DNA of 8,967 nucleotides from an uncultured Aquimonas sp. (GCA_946481615.1 CAMLOR010000125.1:1-8967), one strand, 5' to 3'; positions 1 to 6,350 are shown, numbered from the stretch's first letter. The notes: a model not told the origin generated them from the letters alone. Numbers and translations: made by a program.

Positions 1-701
1 TAGAAATCGCCGGTGGCGGCGAACACCATGTCGCCGATCAGCGCGAAGGCGATGTTCTGGTAGCTGTAGCACTGCCCGGCGTCGCAGATCGTCGGCACCG
101 TTTCGAGCTTGGCGACCAGCAGCGGGTAGGGCTCGTCGGCTTCGAGCAGGCGGTCGTGCGTGTTGTGGGGCAGGCCGACCTGATGGCTCAGGATGTCCTT
201 CACCGTGATCGACTGCGCCGAGGCCAGGTTCTTGAGCTTGAAGGCGGGCAGGTGATCGACCAGGCGCGTGTCCCAGCGCAGCGCGCCTTCCTCCACCAGC
301 ATGGCGGAGAGCGTGCCGGCGAAGGCCTTGGAGAGCGAGGCGATGCGGAACACCGTGTCGGTGCCCACGGCTTCCTTCGTGGTGCTGTCGGTGAAGCCGA
401 AGCCGCGTTCGAGCAGCACCTGGTCGCCCTGCACCACGGTGACGGCCAGGCCGTTGACCTTCGCTTCGGTGACGATGCGTTCGGCCAGCCGCTCGATGGT
501 CTTGGCCAGCGCCTGCTGGTCGCGCGGCGACAGCAGCGGGCGCACGGCCTTGGCCGAGAGCGCGAGCGGGGTGGTGGTGTCGAGCGCGGCGGCGGCGGCC
601 GGCAGGGCGGCGAACGCCGCCAGCGTCACTTGCAGCCAACGGGTGAGTCTGACTTTCGTACGCCGCACGGCCTGCGTATGCTTGAACTGAGCGCCAAGCA
701 T
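1..701 (-). CDS. Class C beta-lactamase-like serine hydrolase, exported (partial, C-terminus beyond left edge)
   Basis: This gene reads leftward and leaves the window after 233 codons. The translation has a basic N-terminus (RRTKVRLTRW) and a hydrophobic Ala-rich stretch ending near residue 39, so it is probably exported to the periplasm. It then has the hallmarks of the serine beta-lactamase/penicillin-binding-protein superfamily (class C, esterase and D-aminopeptidase branch). The nucleophile motif S-x-x-K is S122-L-S-K125 in the context FRIASLSK, and the second motif Y-x-N is Y214-Q-N216. The third motif (K-T-G type) would lie beyond the edge. Members acylate an active-site serine and hydrolyse beta-lactams, D-amino-acid peptides or esters; sequence alone does not tell which. 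Two cysteines (C206, C211) sit just before Y-x-N. The start at 701 has no convincing ribosome site. A GTG at 668-666 would give a more typical signal peptide and a wider gap to the divergent lemA gene. The family call is secure, the substrate unknown. Confidence 0.88.
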   Translation of the reverse strand, partial: MLGAQFKHTQAVRRTKVRLTRWLQVTLAAFAALPAAAAALDTTTPLALSAKAVRPLLSPRDQQALAKTIERLAERIVTEAKVNGLAVTVVQGDQVLLERGFGFTDSTTKEAVGTDTVFRIASLSKAFAGTLSAMLVEEGALRWDTRLVDHLPAFKLKNLASAQSITVKDILSHQVGLPHNTHDRLLEADEPYPLLVAKLETVPTICDAGQCYSYQNIAFALIGDMVFAATGDF

Positions 702-715
702 CTTAGCGCGAACTT

Positions 716-721
716 GAGGGG
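716..721 (+). promoter_or_regulatory. Ribosome binding site of lemA
   Basis: GAGGGG lies 6 nt before the ATG at 728 and is a good Shine-Dalgarno match. It supports that start over later methionines. The only non-coding DNA between the divergent hydrolase (ATG at 701) and lemA is 26 bp, so the lemA promoter must overlap the 5' end of the hydrolase gene. I see no clear -35/-10 pair there. Confidence 0.6.
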
Positions 722-727
722 AAGCTC

Positions 728-1330
728 ATGGGACTGATCACGATCCTCGTGCTCCTGGCCATCGTCGTGCTGCTCGGCGGCTGGGCCATCGGCATCTACA
801 ACGGGCTCGTCACGGCGCGCAACGCCTACAAGAACGCTTTCGCGCAGATCGACGTGCAGCTCTCGCGGCGCTACGACCTCATCCCCAACCTGGTCGAAAC
901 CGCCAAGGCCTATCTGAAGCATGAGCGCGACACGCTCGAAGCGGTGATCGCCGCGCGCAGCCGCGCGGTCTCGGGCCTGGGCGCCGCCAAGGCCGCGCCG
1001 GGCGATCCGAACGCCATGGCGCAGCTCGCTTCGGCCGAGGCCGGTCTCACCGGCGCGCTCTCGCGCCTGATGGTGGTGAGCGAGGCCTATCCGGACCTGA
1101 AGGCCAACCAGAACATGATGCAGCTCACCGAGGAGCTCACCTCCACGGAGAACAAGGTCGCCTTCGCGCGCCAGGCCTACAACGACCAGGTCATGGGCTA
1201 CAACAACCGGCGCGAAGTGTTCCCGAACTCGATCCTGGCCGGCATGTTCAACTTCCAGCCCGCCGCGCTGCTCGAGATCACCGAAGACCAGGCGCACAAG
1301 CGCGAAGCGCCCAAGGTGTCGTTCTCCTGA
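728..1330 (+). CDS. lemA: LemA family membrane protein
   Basis: The product is a 200-aa protein with one N-terminal membrane segment (about residues 3-24, Leu/Ile/Val-rich), followed by a mostly helical domain. Family landmarks are the block YNGLVTARNAYKNAF (24-38), QLSRRYDLIPNLV (44-56), YPDLKANQN (121-129), the helix around ENKVAFARQAYND (141-153), and a hydrophobic C-terminal segment around FNFQPAALLEI. The length is normal for LemA proteins (about 185-205 aa). Their biochemical function is not established. They are small envelope proteins whose genes often sit beside M48 peptidases or TPM-domain proteins, and here the next gene is an M48 peptidase 8 bp downstream. This fits a shared envelope quality-control role, but that role is inferred from context. 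The start is supported by GAGGGG just upstream. Confidence 0.93.
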   Translation: MGLITILVLLAIVVLLGGWAIGIYNGLVTARNAYKNAFAQIDVQLSRRYDLIPNLVETAKAYLKHERDTLEAVIAARSRAVSGLGAAKAAPGDPNAMAQLASAEAGLTGALSRLMVVSEAYPDLKANQNMMQLTEELTSTENKVAFARQAYNDQVMGYNNRREVFPNSILAGMFNFQPAALLEITEDQAHKREAPKVSFS

Positions 1331-1338
1331 CGCGCTGA

Positions 1339-3285
1339 ATGAACTTCTTCGAGGCCCAGGCGCAGGCGCGGCGCAGTTCGCGGCGCCTCGTGCTGCTGTT
1401 CGCGCTGGCGGTGCTGGCCACCGTGGTGGCGGTGGACGGCGCGCTGTTCCTGGCGCTCGGCGCGGCGTCCGATTCGGGCACGCTGCAGGCGCAGGGCGCG
1501 GCGGCGTTCGCCGGCGAGATTCGCCCGGCGCTGATCGCCGCCGCGGTGCTCACCGTGGCGGTAATCGGCATCGCCACGCTCTACCGCATCGCGAGCCTGC
1601 GCAGCGGCGGCGAGGCGGTGGCGCGCCAGCTGGGCGCCACGCCGGTGCCGGAGGGCACGCGCGATCCTCAACTGCGGCGGCTACGCAATGTCGTGGAGGA
1701 GATCGCCATCGCCTCCTCGGTGCCGATGCCCGACGTCTTCGTGCTCGAACACGAGGAAGCCATCAACGCCTTCGCCGCCGGCTACACGCCGAGCGACGCC
1801 GCGGTCTGCGTGACGCGCGGCGCGCTCGAGCGGCTCAACCGCGACGAGCTGCAGGGCGTGATCGCGCACGAGTTCAGCCACGTGTTGAACGGCGACATGC
1901 GGCTCAACATCCGCCTGATGGGCGTGCTGTTCGGCCTGCTGGTGCTGGGCATCTGTGGCCGCAAGGTGCTCGAGCACACGCGCGGCGGCGGCGATTCGAA
2001 AGGCGCCGGCGTGTTCATCGCGATGGCGCTGGCCATCATGGTGATCGGCTACGTCGGCCTGTTCTTCGGCCGCATGATCAAGGCCGGCGTGTCGCGTTCG
2101 CGCGAATACCTGGCCGATGCCTCGGCCGTGCAGTTCACGCGCCAGAGTTCCGGCATCGCCGGCGCGCTCAAGAAGATCGCCGGCCTGCCGGCGGGTTCGA
2201 AGCTGCACGCCGGCGAGGCGGAAGAGGTGAGCCACATGCTGTTCGGCGACGGCATCGGCTATTCCTCGCTGTTCGCCACCCATCCGCCGCTGTTCGAGCG
2301 CATCCAGGCGCTCGACAAGAGTTTCCGCCCGGAAGCCTTCGGCGAACTGGCGAGGCAGTGGAGCAAGCATCCGCCGATGGGCCTGGAGGAAGACGCGGCC
2401 CTCGGCCTCACCGGCGATTCGCCGCGCCGTCTGCCGGCGCAGGGCGCGGAACTGAAGGTCGCGCCGGAAGCCGTCGCGGCGCAGGTCGGCGCGCCCGCCA
2501 ACGACGACTACCAGCGTGCTGGCGCACTCAGCGATGCCTTGCCCGATGCGCTGCACGAAGCCGCCAGCACGCCTTCGCACGCGATGGGCGTGGTGCTGGC
2601 GCTGCTGCTCGACGGCGACGCCGCGATCCGCGCGCGCCAGCTGGCCGAGATCGCCGAGCGCATCGACGAGGCCGCCGCCGAAAGCGCCCTGCAGCGCGTC
2701 GACGCGGTGCGCGCCATGCACCCGATGCTGCGGCTGCCGCTGGCCTCGATCGCCTTCCCGCTGCTGCGCCGCCGACCGCGGCCGGAGCTGCACAAGTTCA
2801 TCGAGACCTGCGACGTGCTGATCCACATCGACGGCCACGTCGGCCTCTTCGAATACTGCCTGGCGCGGCTGCTGCGCCGGCAGGTGGTCGAAGCGCTCGA
2901 TCCATCCAGGTACCACAACGTCGGCAAGCGCAAGCTGGCGCAGTGCCGCGCGGAACTCGCCGCCCTGTTCGGCGTGATCGCGCGCCACGGCCACGACGAC
3001 GATCGCAGCGCGAAGATCGCCTTCGCCGCCGGCCTCGAACGCGTGCTGCCGAACGTCGATTTCGCCTACGCGCCGCCGGCGGCGTGGACGAAGGCGCTCG
3101 ACGAGGCGCTGGCCGCGCTCGACGCCGTCGACGCCACCGGCAAGCAGCTGCTGGTCGAGGGCCTGGTCGCCGCCATCAGCCAGGACGGCAAGGTGGCGGT
3201 GGCGGAAGCGGAACTGCTGCGCGTGGTCTGCGCGGGGCTGCACTGCCCGTTGCCGCCGATGCTCGACCAGCCGCGCCTGCGCTGA
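1339..3285 (+). CDS. M48 family membrane zinc metallopeptidase with long C-terminal extension
   Basis: The product is 648 aa. The N-terminal 330 residues form an HtpX/Ste24-like M48 peptidase. Two membrane segments lie at about 18-42 and 63-82. The zinc motif HEFSH is at 177-181 (context [13 protein letters not shown]), two more membrane segments follow at about 190-207 and 224-246, and the third zinc ligand is probably E256 in SREYLAD. The family's late THPP motif is at 314-317. M48 enzymes cleave membrane or misfolded envelope proteins at the membrane face. The C-terminal 300 residues are soluble and helical, and hold two segments of the form DG followed by a helix with a conserved Glu (D498-G499 and D616-G617), resembling TerB-like units. 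The ATG follows the lemA stop by 8 bp without a clear Shine-Dalgarno, so reinitiation after lemA is likely. Its TGA overlaps the next ATG (TGATG). The protein is longer than plain HtpX (about 290 aa); the function of the extension is unknown. Confidence 0.9.
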   Translation: MNFFEAQAQARRSSRRLVLLFALAVLATVVAVDGALFLALGAASDSGTLQAQGAAAFAGEIRPALIAAAVLTVAVIGIATLYRIASLRSGGEAVARQLGATPVPEGTRDPQLRRLRNVVEEIAIASSVPMPDVFVLEHEEAINAFAAGYTPSDAAVCVTRGALERLNRDELQGVIAHEFSHVLNGDMRLNIRLMGVLFGLLVLGICGRKVLEHTRGGGDSKGAGVFIAMALAIMVIGYVGLFFGRMIKAGVSRSREYLADASAVQFTRQSSGIAGALKKIAGLPAGSKLHAGEAEEVSHMLFGDGIGYSSLFATHPPLFERIQALDKSFRPEAFGELARQWSKHPPMGLEEDAALGLTGDSPRRLPAQGAELKVAPEAVAAQVGAPANDDYQRAGALSDALPDALHEAASTPSHAMGVVLALLLDGDAAIRARQLAEIAERIDEAAAESALQRVDAVRAMHPMLRLPLASIAFPLLRRRPRPELHKFIETCDVLIHIDGHVGLFEYCLARLLRRQVVEALDPSRYHNVGKRKLAQCRAELAALFGVIARHGHDDDRSAKIAFAAGLERVLPNVDFAYAPPAAWTKALDEALAALDAVDATGKQLLVEGLVAAISQDGKVAVAEAELLRVVCAGLHCPLPPMLDQPRLR

Positions 3286-3722
3286 TGCTCACCCTCGGCT
3301 GGCGCGAGTGGCTGGCGTTGCCGCGCCTGGGCATCGGCGCCATCGCCGCGAAGATCGACAGCGGCGCGCGTTCCTCGGCACTGCACGTCGACGAACTGGA
3401 GACCTACACCAGGAACGGCGTGGAATACGTGCGCTTCAGCGTGCGCACCGCGGTCGGCGACGAGCGGCGTCTGTGCCGCGCGAAGGTGCACGATCGCCGC
3501 GCCGTCACCGACTCCGGCGGCCACGTCACCGAGCGCATCTTCATCCGCACCCAGCTGCAGGTGGCCGACACCGTTCATCGGATCGAAATAAATCTGGCGA
3601 ATCGACGCAATATGCTGTTCCCCATGCTGCTCGGCCGCACCGCCATGGCCCGGCGCTATCTCATCGACCCCGGGCGCTCGTTCGTGCTGGGCGACCGCGG
3701 CAACGAACCAGGCCCTGCATGA
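3285..3722 (+). CDS. rimB: RimB-type retropepsin-like protease (RimK-associated, PF05618-like)
   Basis: This 145-aa protein belongs to the small family of aspartyl-protease-fold proteins found next to rimK, often annotated as ATP-dependent zinc proteases. The signature K-I-D25-S-G-A-R-S-S-A-L-H carries the D-[ST]-G-A active-site aspartate of retropepsin-like enzymes. The C-terminal [22 protein letters not shown] region matches the family's closing block. In Pseudomonas, the RimB partner is reported to counteract RimK-dependent glutamylation of ribosomal protein S6. Assigning that role here is inference from homology and from direct adjacency to rimK. The ATG at 3285 shares one base with the stop of the M48 gene, and the stop overlaps the rimK start by 4 nt (ATGA), so all three are probably translationally coupled. 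The same frame stays open upstream to 2358, but that part is an Arg/Ala/Pro-rich shadow of the M48 gene. The symbol is given by homology and position. Confidence 0.87.
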   Translation: MLTLGWREWLALPRLGIGAIAAKIDSGARSSALHVDELETYTRNGVEYVRFSVRTAVGDERRLCRAKVHDRRAVTDSGGHVTERIFIRTQLQVADTVHRIEINLANRRNMLFPMLLGRTAMARRYLIDPGRSFVLGDRGNEPGPA

Positions 3723-4621
3723 AACTCGCGATCCTCTCGCGCAACAGCAAGCTCTATTCCACCCAGCGCCTGGTGGAGGCCGCGCGCGCGCGCGGCCACA
3801 CCGTGCGCGTGCTCGATCCGCTGCGCTGCTACATGCGCATCGCGCCCGGTTCCTTCGAGATGCACTACAAGGGCCGCGTGCTGAGCGACTACGACGCCGT
3901 GCTGCCGCGCATCGGCGCCAGCGTCACTTTCTACGGCACCGCGGTGCTGCGCCAGTTCGAGATGATGGGCGTGTACACGCCGAACGTCTCGGACGCCATC
4001 CTGCGCGCGCGCGACAAACTGCGCTGCCACCAGCTGCTGGCGGCGCAGAAGATCGGGCTGCCGCGCACCGTGTTCGGCGACAACCCGGACGACACCGCCG
4101 ATCTGCTGCACATGCTCGGCCACCCGCCGCACGTGATCAAACTGACCGAGGGCAGCCAGGGCAACGGCGTGATCCTGGCCGAACGCGCCTCGGCTTCGCG
4201 CAGCGTGATCGAAGCCTTCCGCGGGCTCTACGCCAACTTCCTCGTGCAGGAGTTCATCGCCGAGGCGAAGGGCTCCGACGTGCGTTGCTTCGTGGTCGGC
4301 AACGAGGTGGTGGCCTCGATGCGGCGCCAGGCGCGCAAGGGCGAGTTCCGCTCCAACCTGCACCGCGGCGGCAGCGCCAAGGCGGTGCAGTTGACCGACG
4401 AGGAGCACGACACCGCGATCCGTGCCGCGAAGGTGATGGGGCTGAACGTGGCCGGCGTCGACTTGCTGCGCAGCAAGCGCGGGCCGCTGGTGCTGGAGGT
4501 CAATTCCTCGCCGGGCCTGGAGGGCATCGAAGGCGCCACCCAGCTCGACGTGGCCGGCACCGTGGTCGACTACATCGATGCCTCGGTGAAACGGGCCCGC
4601 AAACGCGCCGCCCGGGTTTAA
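3719..4621 (+). CDS. rimK: RimK, ATP-dependent ribosomal protein S6 glutamate ligase
   Basis: RimK is a cytoplasmic ATP-grasp ligase that adds glutamate residues to the C-terminus of ribosomal protein S6 (RpsF); the E. coli enzyme also makes poly-alpha-glutamate. The product here is 300 aa, the same length as E. coli RimK. It opens with [18 protein letters not shown], has ATP-grasp residues K100 ([11 protein letters not shown]) and K141, the Gly-rich loop GSQGNGV (145-151), and the magnesium-binding trio D248, E260 and N262 (GVDLL and LEVNSSPG). Every catalytic position I can check is intact. The start is fixed by the overlap ATGA with the preceding rimB gene. Co-location with a RimB-type protease implies reversible S6 modification; no rimA-like gene is seen here. 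The TAA is followed by the small-RNA region; the terminator at 4753-4803 is the first one downstream. Confidence 0.95.
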   Translation: MKLAILSRNSKLYSTQRLVEAARARGHTVRVLDPLRCYMRIAPGSFEMHYKGRVLSDYDAVLPRIGASVTFYGTAVLRQFEMMGVYTPNVSDAILRARDKLRCHQLLAAQKIGLPRTVFGDNPDDTADLLHMLGHPPHVIKLTEGSQGNGVILAERASASRSVIEAFRGLYANFLVQEFIAEAKGSDVRCFVVGNEVVASMRRQARKGEFRSNLHRGGSAKAVQLTDEEHDTAIRAAKVMGLNVAGVDLLRSKRGPLVLEVNSSPGLEGIEGATQLDVAGTVVDYIDASVKRARKRAARV

Positions 4622-4644
4622 CGATTCCCTGCGCGGGGTTTAAC
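4614..4644 (+). repeat. Pair of 9-bp direct repeats GGGTTTAAC, 22 bp apart
   Basis: GGGTTTAAC occurs at 4614-4622, overlapping the rimK stop codon, and again at 4636-4644. The 22-bp period is close to two helical turns, so both copies would lie on the same face of the DNA. They sit just upstream of the putative small-RNA promoter core at 4667. A regulator binding site is possible, but chance or relic duplication cannot be excluded. Confidence 0.45.
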
Positions 4645-4666
4645 AGGCTTTTTACCGGGCTCGGCC

Positions 4667-4677
4667 TACTCTGCGCC
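4667..4677 (+). promoter_or_regulatory. Putative stable-RNA promoter core (-10 plus GC-rich discriminator)
   Basis: TACTCT (4667-4672) followed directly by GCGCC resembles the -10 box and GC-rich discriminator of rRNA/tRNA-type promoters, which respond to growth rate. Transcription would start near 4679. The best -35-like hexamer, TTAACA (4640-4645, five of six matches to TTGACA), is 21 bp upstream, which is too far for a standard sigma-70 promoter. The -35 is therefore uncertain. Confidence 0.35.
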
Positions 4678-4678
4678 T

Positions 4679-4803
4679 GCCAGTAAGTTCTGCTCGACAC
4701 TCCTAAGTCAGTCGTGACTTGCAGATTACGGTAATCGGGGCAGTAGCTTTTTGACCCACGCGACGCGCGTTCCCCCAATTCGCGTCCGTGGGTCTTTTAT
4801 TTT
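4679..4803 (+). ncRNA. Candidate intergenic small RNA (about 125 nt) with three hairpins
   Basis: Between rimK and the next gene there is no plausible reading frame, but there is a run of inverted repeats. Hairpin 1 is AAGTCA-gtcg-TGACTT (4705-4720). Hairpin 2 is GATTAC-g-GTAATC (4724-4736), whose 1-nt loop means the inner pairs must open. Hairpin 3 is the strong terminator (4753-4794) with five consecutive Cs in its loop, followed by TTTTATTTT. A promoter-like TACTCTGCGCC lies just before the proposed 5' end. C-rich loops are a feature of some Xanthomonas small RNAs such as sX13, but I cannot claim homology from memory. The 5' end is approximate. It could also be simply the 3' UTR of rimK. 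I see no 6S, 4.5S, tmRNA or RNase P signature. Confidence 0.45.
4753..4803 (+). terminator. Strong intrinsic (Rho-independent) terminator
   Basis: GACCCACG (4753-4760) pairs with CGTGGGTC (4787-4794), and GACGCG (4762-4767) pairs with CGCGTC (4781-4786). This gives 14 base pairs interrupted only by a bulged C at 4761. The 13-nt loop contains CCCCC. TTTTATTTT follows at 4795-4803. On the opposite strand the stem is not followed by a T-run, so it works in the plus direction only. It would end the candidate small RNA and any read-through from the lemA-rimK operon. Confidence 0.9.
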
Positions 4804-4814
4804 GCGCCCAGCCC

Positions 4815-4830
4815 TACGAAACGGTTCGTT
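4815..4830 (+). promoter_or_regulatory. Operator-like dyad 1 (TACGA-N6-TCGTT)
   Basis: The site reads TACGAA-N4-TTCGTT, an almost perfect inverted repeat. Its last two bases are the first two of the -35 box TTGACA. The half-site and the 6-bp spacing match dyad 2. A dimeric repressor bound here would block the -35 region. The BlaI-type repressor encoded 1.1 kb downstream is an obvious candidate, though this is inference. Confidence 0.5.
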
Positions 4831-4858
4831 GACAGCCGTACGATGCACTTCGTACGAT
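4829..4858 (+). promoter_or_regulatory. Sigma-70-type promoter of the paralog/BlaI/M56 gene set
   Basis: A perfect -35 TTGACA (4829-4834) is followed after 18 bp by TACGAT (4853-4858, four of six matches to TATAAT). Transcription would start at about 4865, leaving a leader of roughly 25 nt before the ATG at 4890. Because the ATG at 4857 lies in the -10 box, it cannot start the first protein if this promoter is used. No terminator is seen from here to the end of the M56 gene. Confidence 0.65.
4837..4856 (+). promoter_or_regulatory. Operator-like dyad 2 (CGTACGA-N6-TCGTACG)
   Basis: This is a perfect 7-bp inverted repeat with a 6-bp centre, lying in the spacer and covering the first bases of the -10 box. 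Its core TACGA-N6-TCGTA (4839-4854) repeats the pattern of dyad 1, 24 bp away centre to centre. The location is typical of a repressor operator. Confidence 0.55.
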
Positions 4859-4889
4859 GGGTTCCTGTGAAGCTTCCGGGAGCCCGTGC

Positions 4890-5375
4890 ATGCCGTTCCG
4901 CGCCGCCCTTTGTCTCCTTTTCCTGAGCGTCTCCGGCGCCGCCCTGGCCGCGCGCAACAGTCCGCCCGCCGAGCTCGTCAAGGCCGATCCCATCGGCTTC
5001 GCCGAGCAGCGCGCCGCCGTCGAGGGCGAAATGAAGGCCGGCGGCCGCTTCGCCGAAATCTCCGACAAGGACCGCGCCGCCGTGGCCGAGGCCTTCGACC
5101 GCATGGCCGCGGTGCTGGAAGGCAAACAAAGCATGGACGACCTGCGCCAGGACGACCGCGTGGCGCTGATCAACGATCAGGAACTGGTCAACGTGCTGCT
5201 CACCAAGGCCAAGGCCGACAGCCGCATGGTCTGCAAGCGCGAACGCCGCGTCGGATCGCATCGCCTCACCAGCACCTGCCGCACCGCGGCGGAGTGGAAG
5301 CGCGCGAGCGAGCAATCGCGCGAAGACCTCGAATACCGACGCAGCCTGGGCGACATCCTGCCCCAGGGCGAATGA
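4890..5375 (+). CDS. Secreted protein of unknown function with Cys-x6-GS-x6-Cys motif, paralog A
   Basis: I do not recognise a named family. The 161-aa product starts with a clear signal peptide, MPFRAALCLLFLSVSGAALA, with cleavage likely after residue 20, so it should act in the periplasm or outside. The mature part is charged and helical. The block VALINDQELVN (91-101) is followed by a two-cysteine motif: C115-KRERRV-GS-HRLTST-C130, with C115 and C130 likely disulfide-bonded, then a Glu/Arg-rich tail ending SLGDILP. The next gene encodes a close paralog. The start at 4890 is preferred over the in-frame ATG at 4857 because GGGAG (4878-4882) precedes it at 7 nt, the signal peptide begins there, and 4857 lies inside the -10 box. 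It is the first gene after a promoter with operator-like dyads and is probably co-transcribed with the BlaI and M56 genes. Confidence 0.82.
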   Translation: MPFRAALCLLFLSVSGAALAARNSPPAELVKADPIGFAEQRAAVEGEMKAGGRFAEISDKDRAAVAEAFDRMAAVLEGKQSMDDLRQDDRVALINDQELVNVLLTKAKADSRMVCKRERRVGSHRLTSTCRTAAEWKRASEQSREDLEYRRSLGDILPQGE

Positions 5376-5693
5376 CGATCAACCAAGGAGTAGCACCGAT
5401 GAAACTGCGCGCCCTCGTATTCTGCCTCGCCCTCGCCGCCGCCGGCGCGGTCTCCGCCGCCAAGGCGCCGCCGCCTTCGGTGGATGCCGGCCGCGAAGAT
5501 CTCGGCGCGCAGCGCGCCGCCGTGCTGCAGGAAATGGAGAAGGGCGAGCGCTTCGCGGAGATCTCCGAAGCCGACAAGGCCCAGGTCTTCGCCGCGCTCG
5601 ATCGCATGGAGAAGCTGCTTGCCGGCCGCCGCATCGGCGATCTGCCCGAAGCCGACAAGGTGGCGCTGATCAACGATCAGGAACTGGTCAACG
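5160..5693 (+). repeat. Tandem gene duplication with 34-bp identical core, offset 500 bp
   Basis: Positions 5160-5193 and 5660-5693 are identical over 34 bp, and the following 150 bp remain highly similar at both DNA and protein level. The span marks the core of two paralogous genes rather than a mobile repeat. Confidence 0.8.
5385..5390 (+). promoter_or_regulatory. Ribosome binding site of paralog B
   Basis: AAGGAG lies 8 nt before the ATG at 5399, a near-consensus Shine-Dalgarno. It decides the start: the in-frame ATG at 5372, which overlaps the stop of paralog A, is upstream of this site and would spoil the signal peptide. Confidence 0.7.
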
Positions 5694-5902
5694 CGCTGCT
5701 GACCAAGGCCAATCGCGACAGCCGCATGCAGTGCAAGCGCGAAAAGCGCGTGGGTTCGCACCGCACCACCAGCACCTGTCGCACGGTGGCCGAGTGGCGG
5801 CGCGCCAGCCAGCAGTCGCGCGAGGACATCGAGACGCGCCGCAGCATGGGCGACATCCTGCCCAGCCGCGAACCGGCGACCGGTTTCGGCGGCCGCAACT
5901 GA
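5399..5902 (+). CDS. Secreted protein of unknown function with Cys-x6-GS-x6-Cys motif, paralog B
   Basis: This 167-aa product is the tandem paralog of the preceding gene and likewise has no recognised family name. It has a signal peptide, MKLRALVFCLALAAAGAVSA (cleavage near residue 20). The same order of blocks follows: QRAAV, RFAEIS, VALINDQELVN (88-98), DSRM, then C112-KREKRV-GS-HRTTST-C127, AEWRRAS, QSRED, RRSMGDILP. The C-terminus is a little longer (EPATGFGGRN). Divergence is greatest before the RFAEIS block; a 34-bp stretch (5660-5693) is identical in DNA to 5160-5193 of paralog A. The pair therefore arose by tandem duplication, with recent or repeated exchange of the conserved core. 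A 52-bp gap without a terminator leads to the BlaI gene. A periplasmic role is expected; the partner or ligand is unknown. Confidence 0.82.
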   Translation: MKLRALVFCLALAAAGAVSAAKAPPPSVDAGREDLGAQRAAVLQEMEKGERFAEISEADKAQVFAALDRMEKLLAGRRIGDLPEADKVALINDQELVNALLTKANRDSRMQCKREKRVGSHRTTSTCRTVAEWRRASQQSREDIETRRSMGDILPSREPATGFGGRN

Positions 5903-5954
5903 AGATCGCGCCCGAAACGCGCTAGGCTTCGAGGCAGAACCCGGGACTCCTGCC

Positions 5955-6350
5955 ATGAGCAAGAAGACACCAAGGCCCACCGAGGCCGAACTCGCCATCC
6001 TCGACGTGCTGTGGTCGCGCGGACAGGCTACGGTGCGCGAGGTCTACGAAGCGCTGTACGAACACGACGGCGGCGGCTACACCACCGCGCTCAAGCTGCT
6101 GCAGGTGATGCACGGCAAGGGCCTGGTGGAGCGCGACGACACCCAGCGCGCGCACGTGTTCCGGGCGGCGGTTTCGCGCGACACCGCGCGCAGCCGCCTG
6201 CTCGGGCCCATCGTGCAGCAGCTCTTCGGCGGCAAGCCGATGGATCTGGTGCTGAGCGTGCTCGGTACCGGCGAAGCACCCAAGCCCGAGGAACTGGCGC
6301 AGGTGCGCGAACTGCTCGACCGCCTGGAGCGCGAACGCAATGGACGCTGA
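5955..6350 (+). CDS. BlaI/MecI/CopY family transcriptional repressor
   Basis: This 131-aa winged-helix repressor is of the Penicillinase_R type. The N-terminal domain shows the family pattern: PTEAELAILDVLWSRGQATVREVYEAL (8-34), then the recognition-helix region YTTALKLLQVMHGKGLVERDD (42-62). A C-terminal helical dimerisation part contains LLGPIVQQLFGG and the closing helix EELAQVRELLDRLERE. Such proteins bind operator dyads as dimers and are released when a partner M56 metalloprotease causes their cleavage or loss. The Asn-Phe cleavage pair of staphylococcal BlaI is not evident here. The gene overlaps the M56 gene by 11 nt, the standard sensor/repressor arrangement. Its own upstream gap (5903-5954) has no clear ribosome site or dyad, so it is probably transcribed from 4829. 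The target could be the two TACGA-N6-TCGT dyads (inference). Confidence 0.9.
   Translation: MSKKTPRPTEAELAILDVLWSRGQATVREVYEALYEHDGGGYTTALKLLQVMHGKGLVERDDTQRAHVFRAAVSRDTARSRLLGPIVQQLFGGKPMDLVLSVLGTGEAPKPEELAQVRELLDRLERERNGR

Noticed and set aside
1681..3243. 520-codon open frame on the minus strand opposite the M48 gene
   Set aside because: It mirrors the M48 gene exactly, has a His/Arg/Gln-rich composition without any recognisable motif, and lacks a ribosome site. High-GC coding DNA commonly leaves such antisense frames open.
2358..3284. Upstream extension of the rimB frame by about 309 codons
   Set aside because: The extension is an Arg/Ala/Pro-rich shadow of the M48 gene. The family protein begins at 3285, where the ATG overlaps the M48 stop codon.
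4627..4642. Terminator directly after rimK (CCC-TGCGC-GGG followed by GTTT)
   Set aside because: Only three base pairs and a short T-run; far weaker than the terminator at 4753-4803.
4679..4803. Known housekeeping RNA (6S, 4.5S/SRP, tmRNA, tRNA) or riboswitch in the 4622-4889 gap
   Set aside because: No GGAAGCAGCC-type SRP loop, no CCA-ended acceptor stem, no long rod with a central bubble, and the terminator is followed by a separate promoter rather than directly by a coding start as for a riboswitch.
4857..4889. In-frame ATG at 4857 as start of paralog A
   Set aside because: It lies inside the proposed -10 box, would put 11 polar residues before the signal peptide, and has no ribosome site, while 4890 has GGGAG at good spacing.
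4886..5398. Long upstream extension of the paralog B frame
   Set aside because: The translated extension is Arg/Pro-rich and overlaps paralog A in another frame. A strong AAGGAG and a signal peptide mark the start at 5399.
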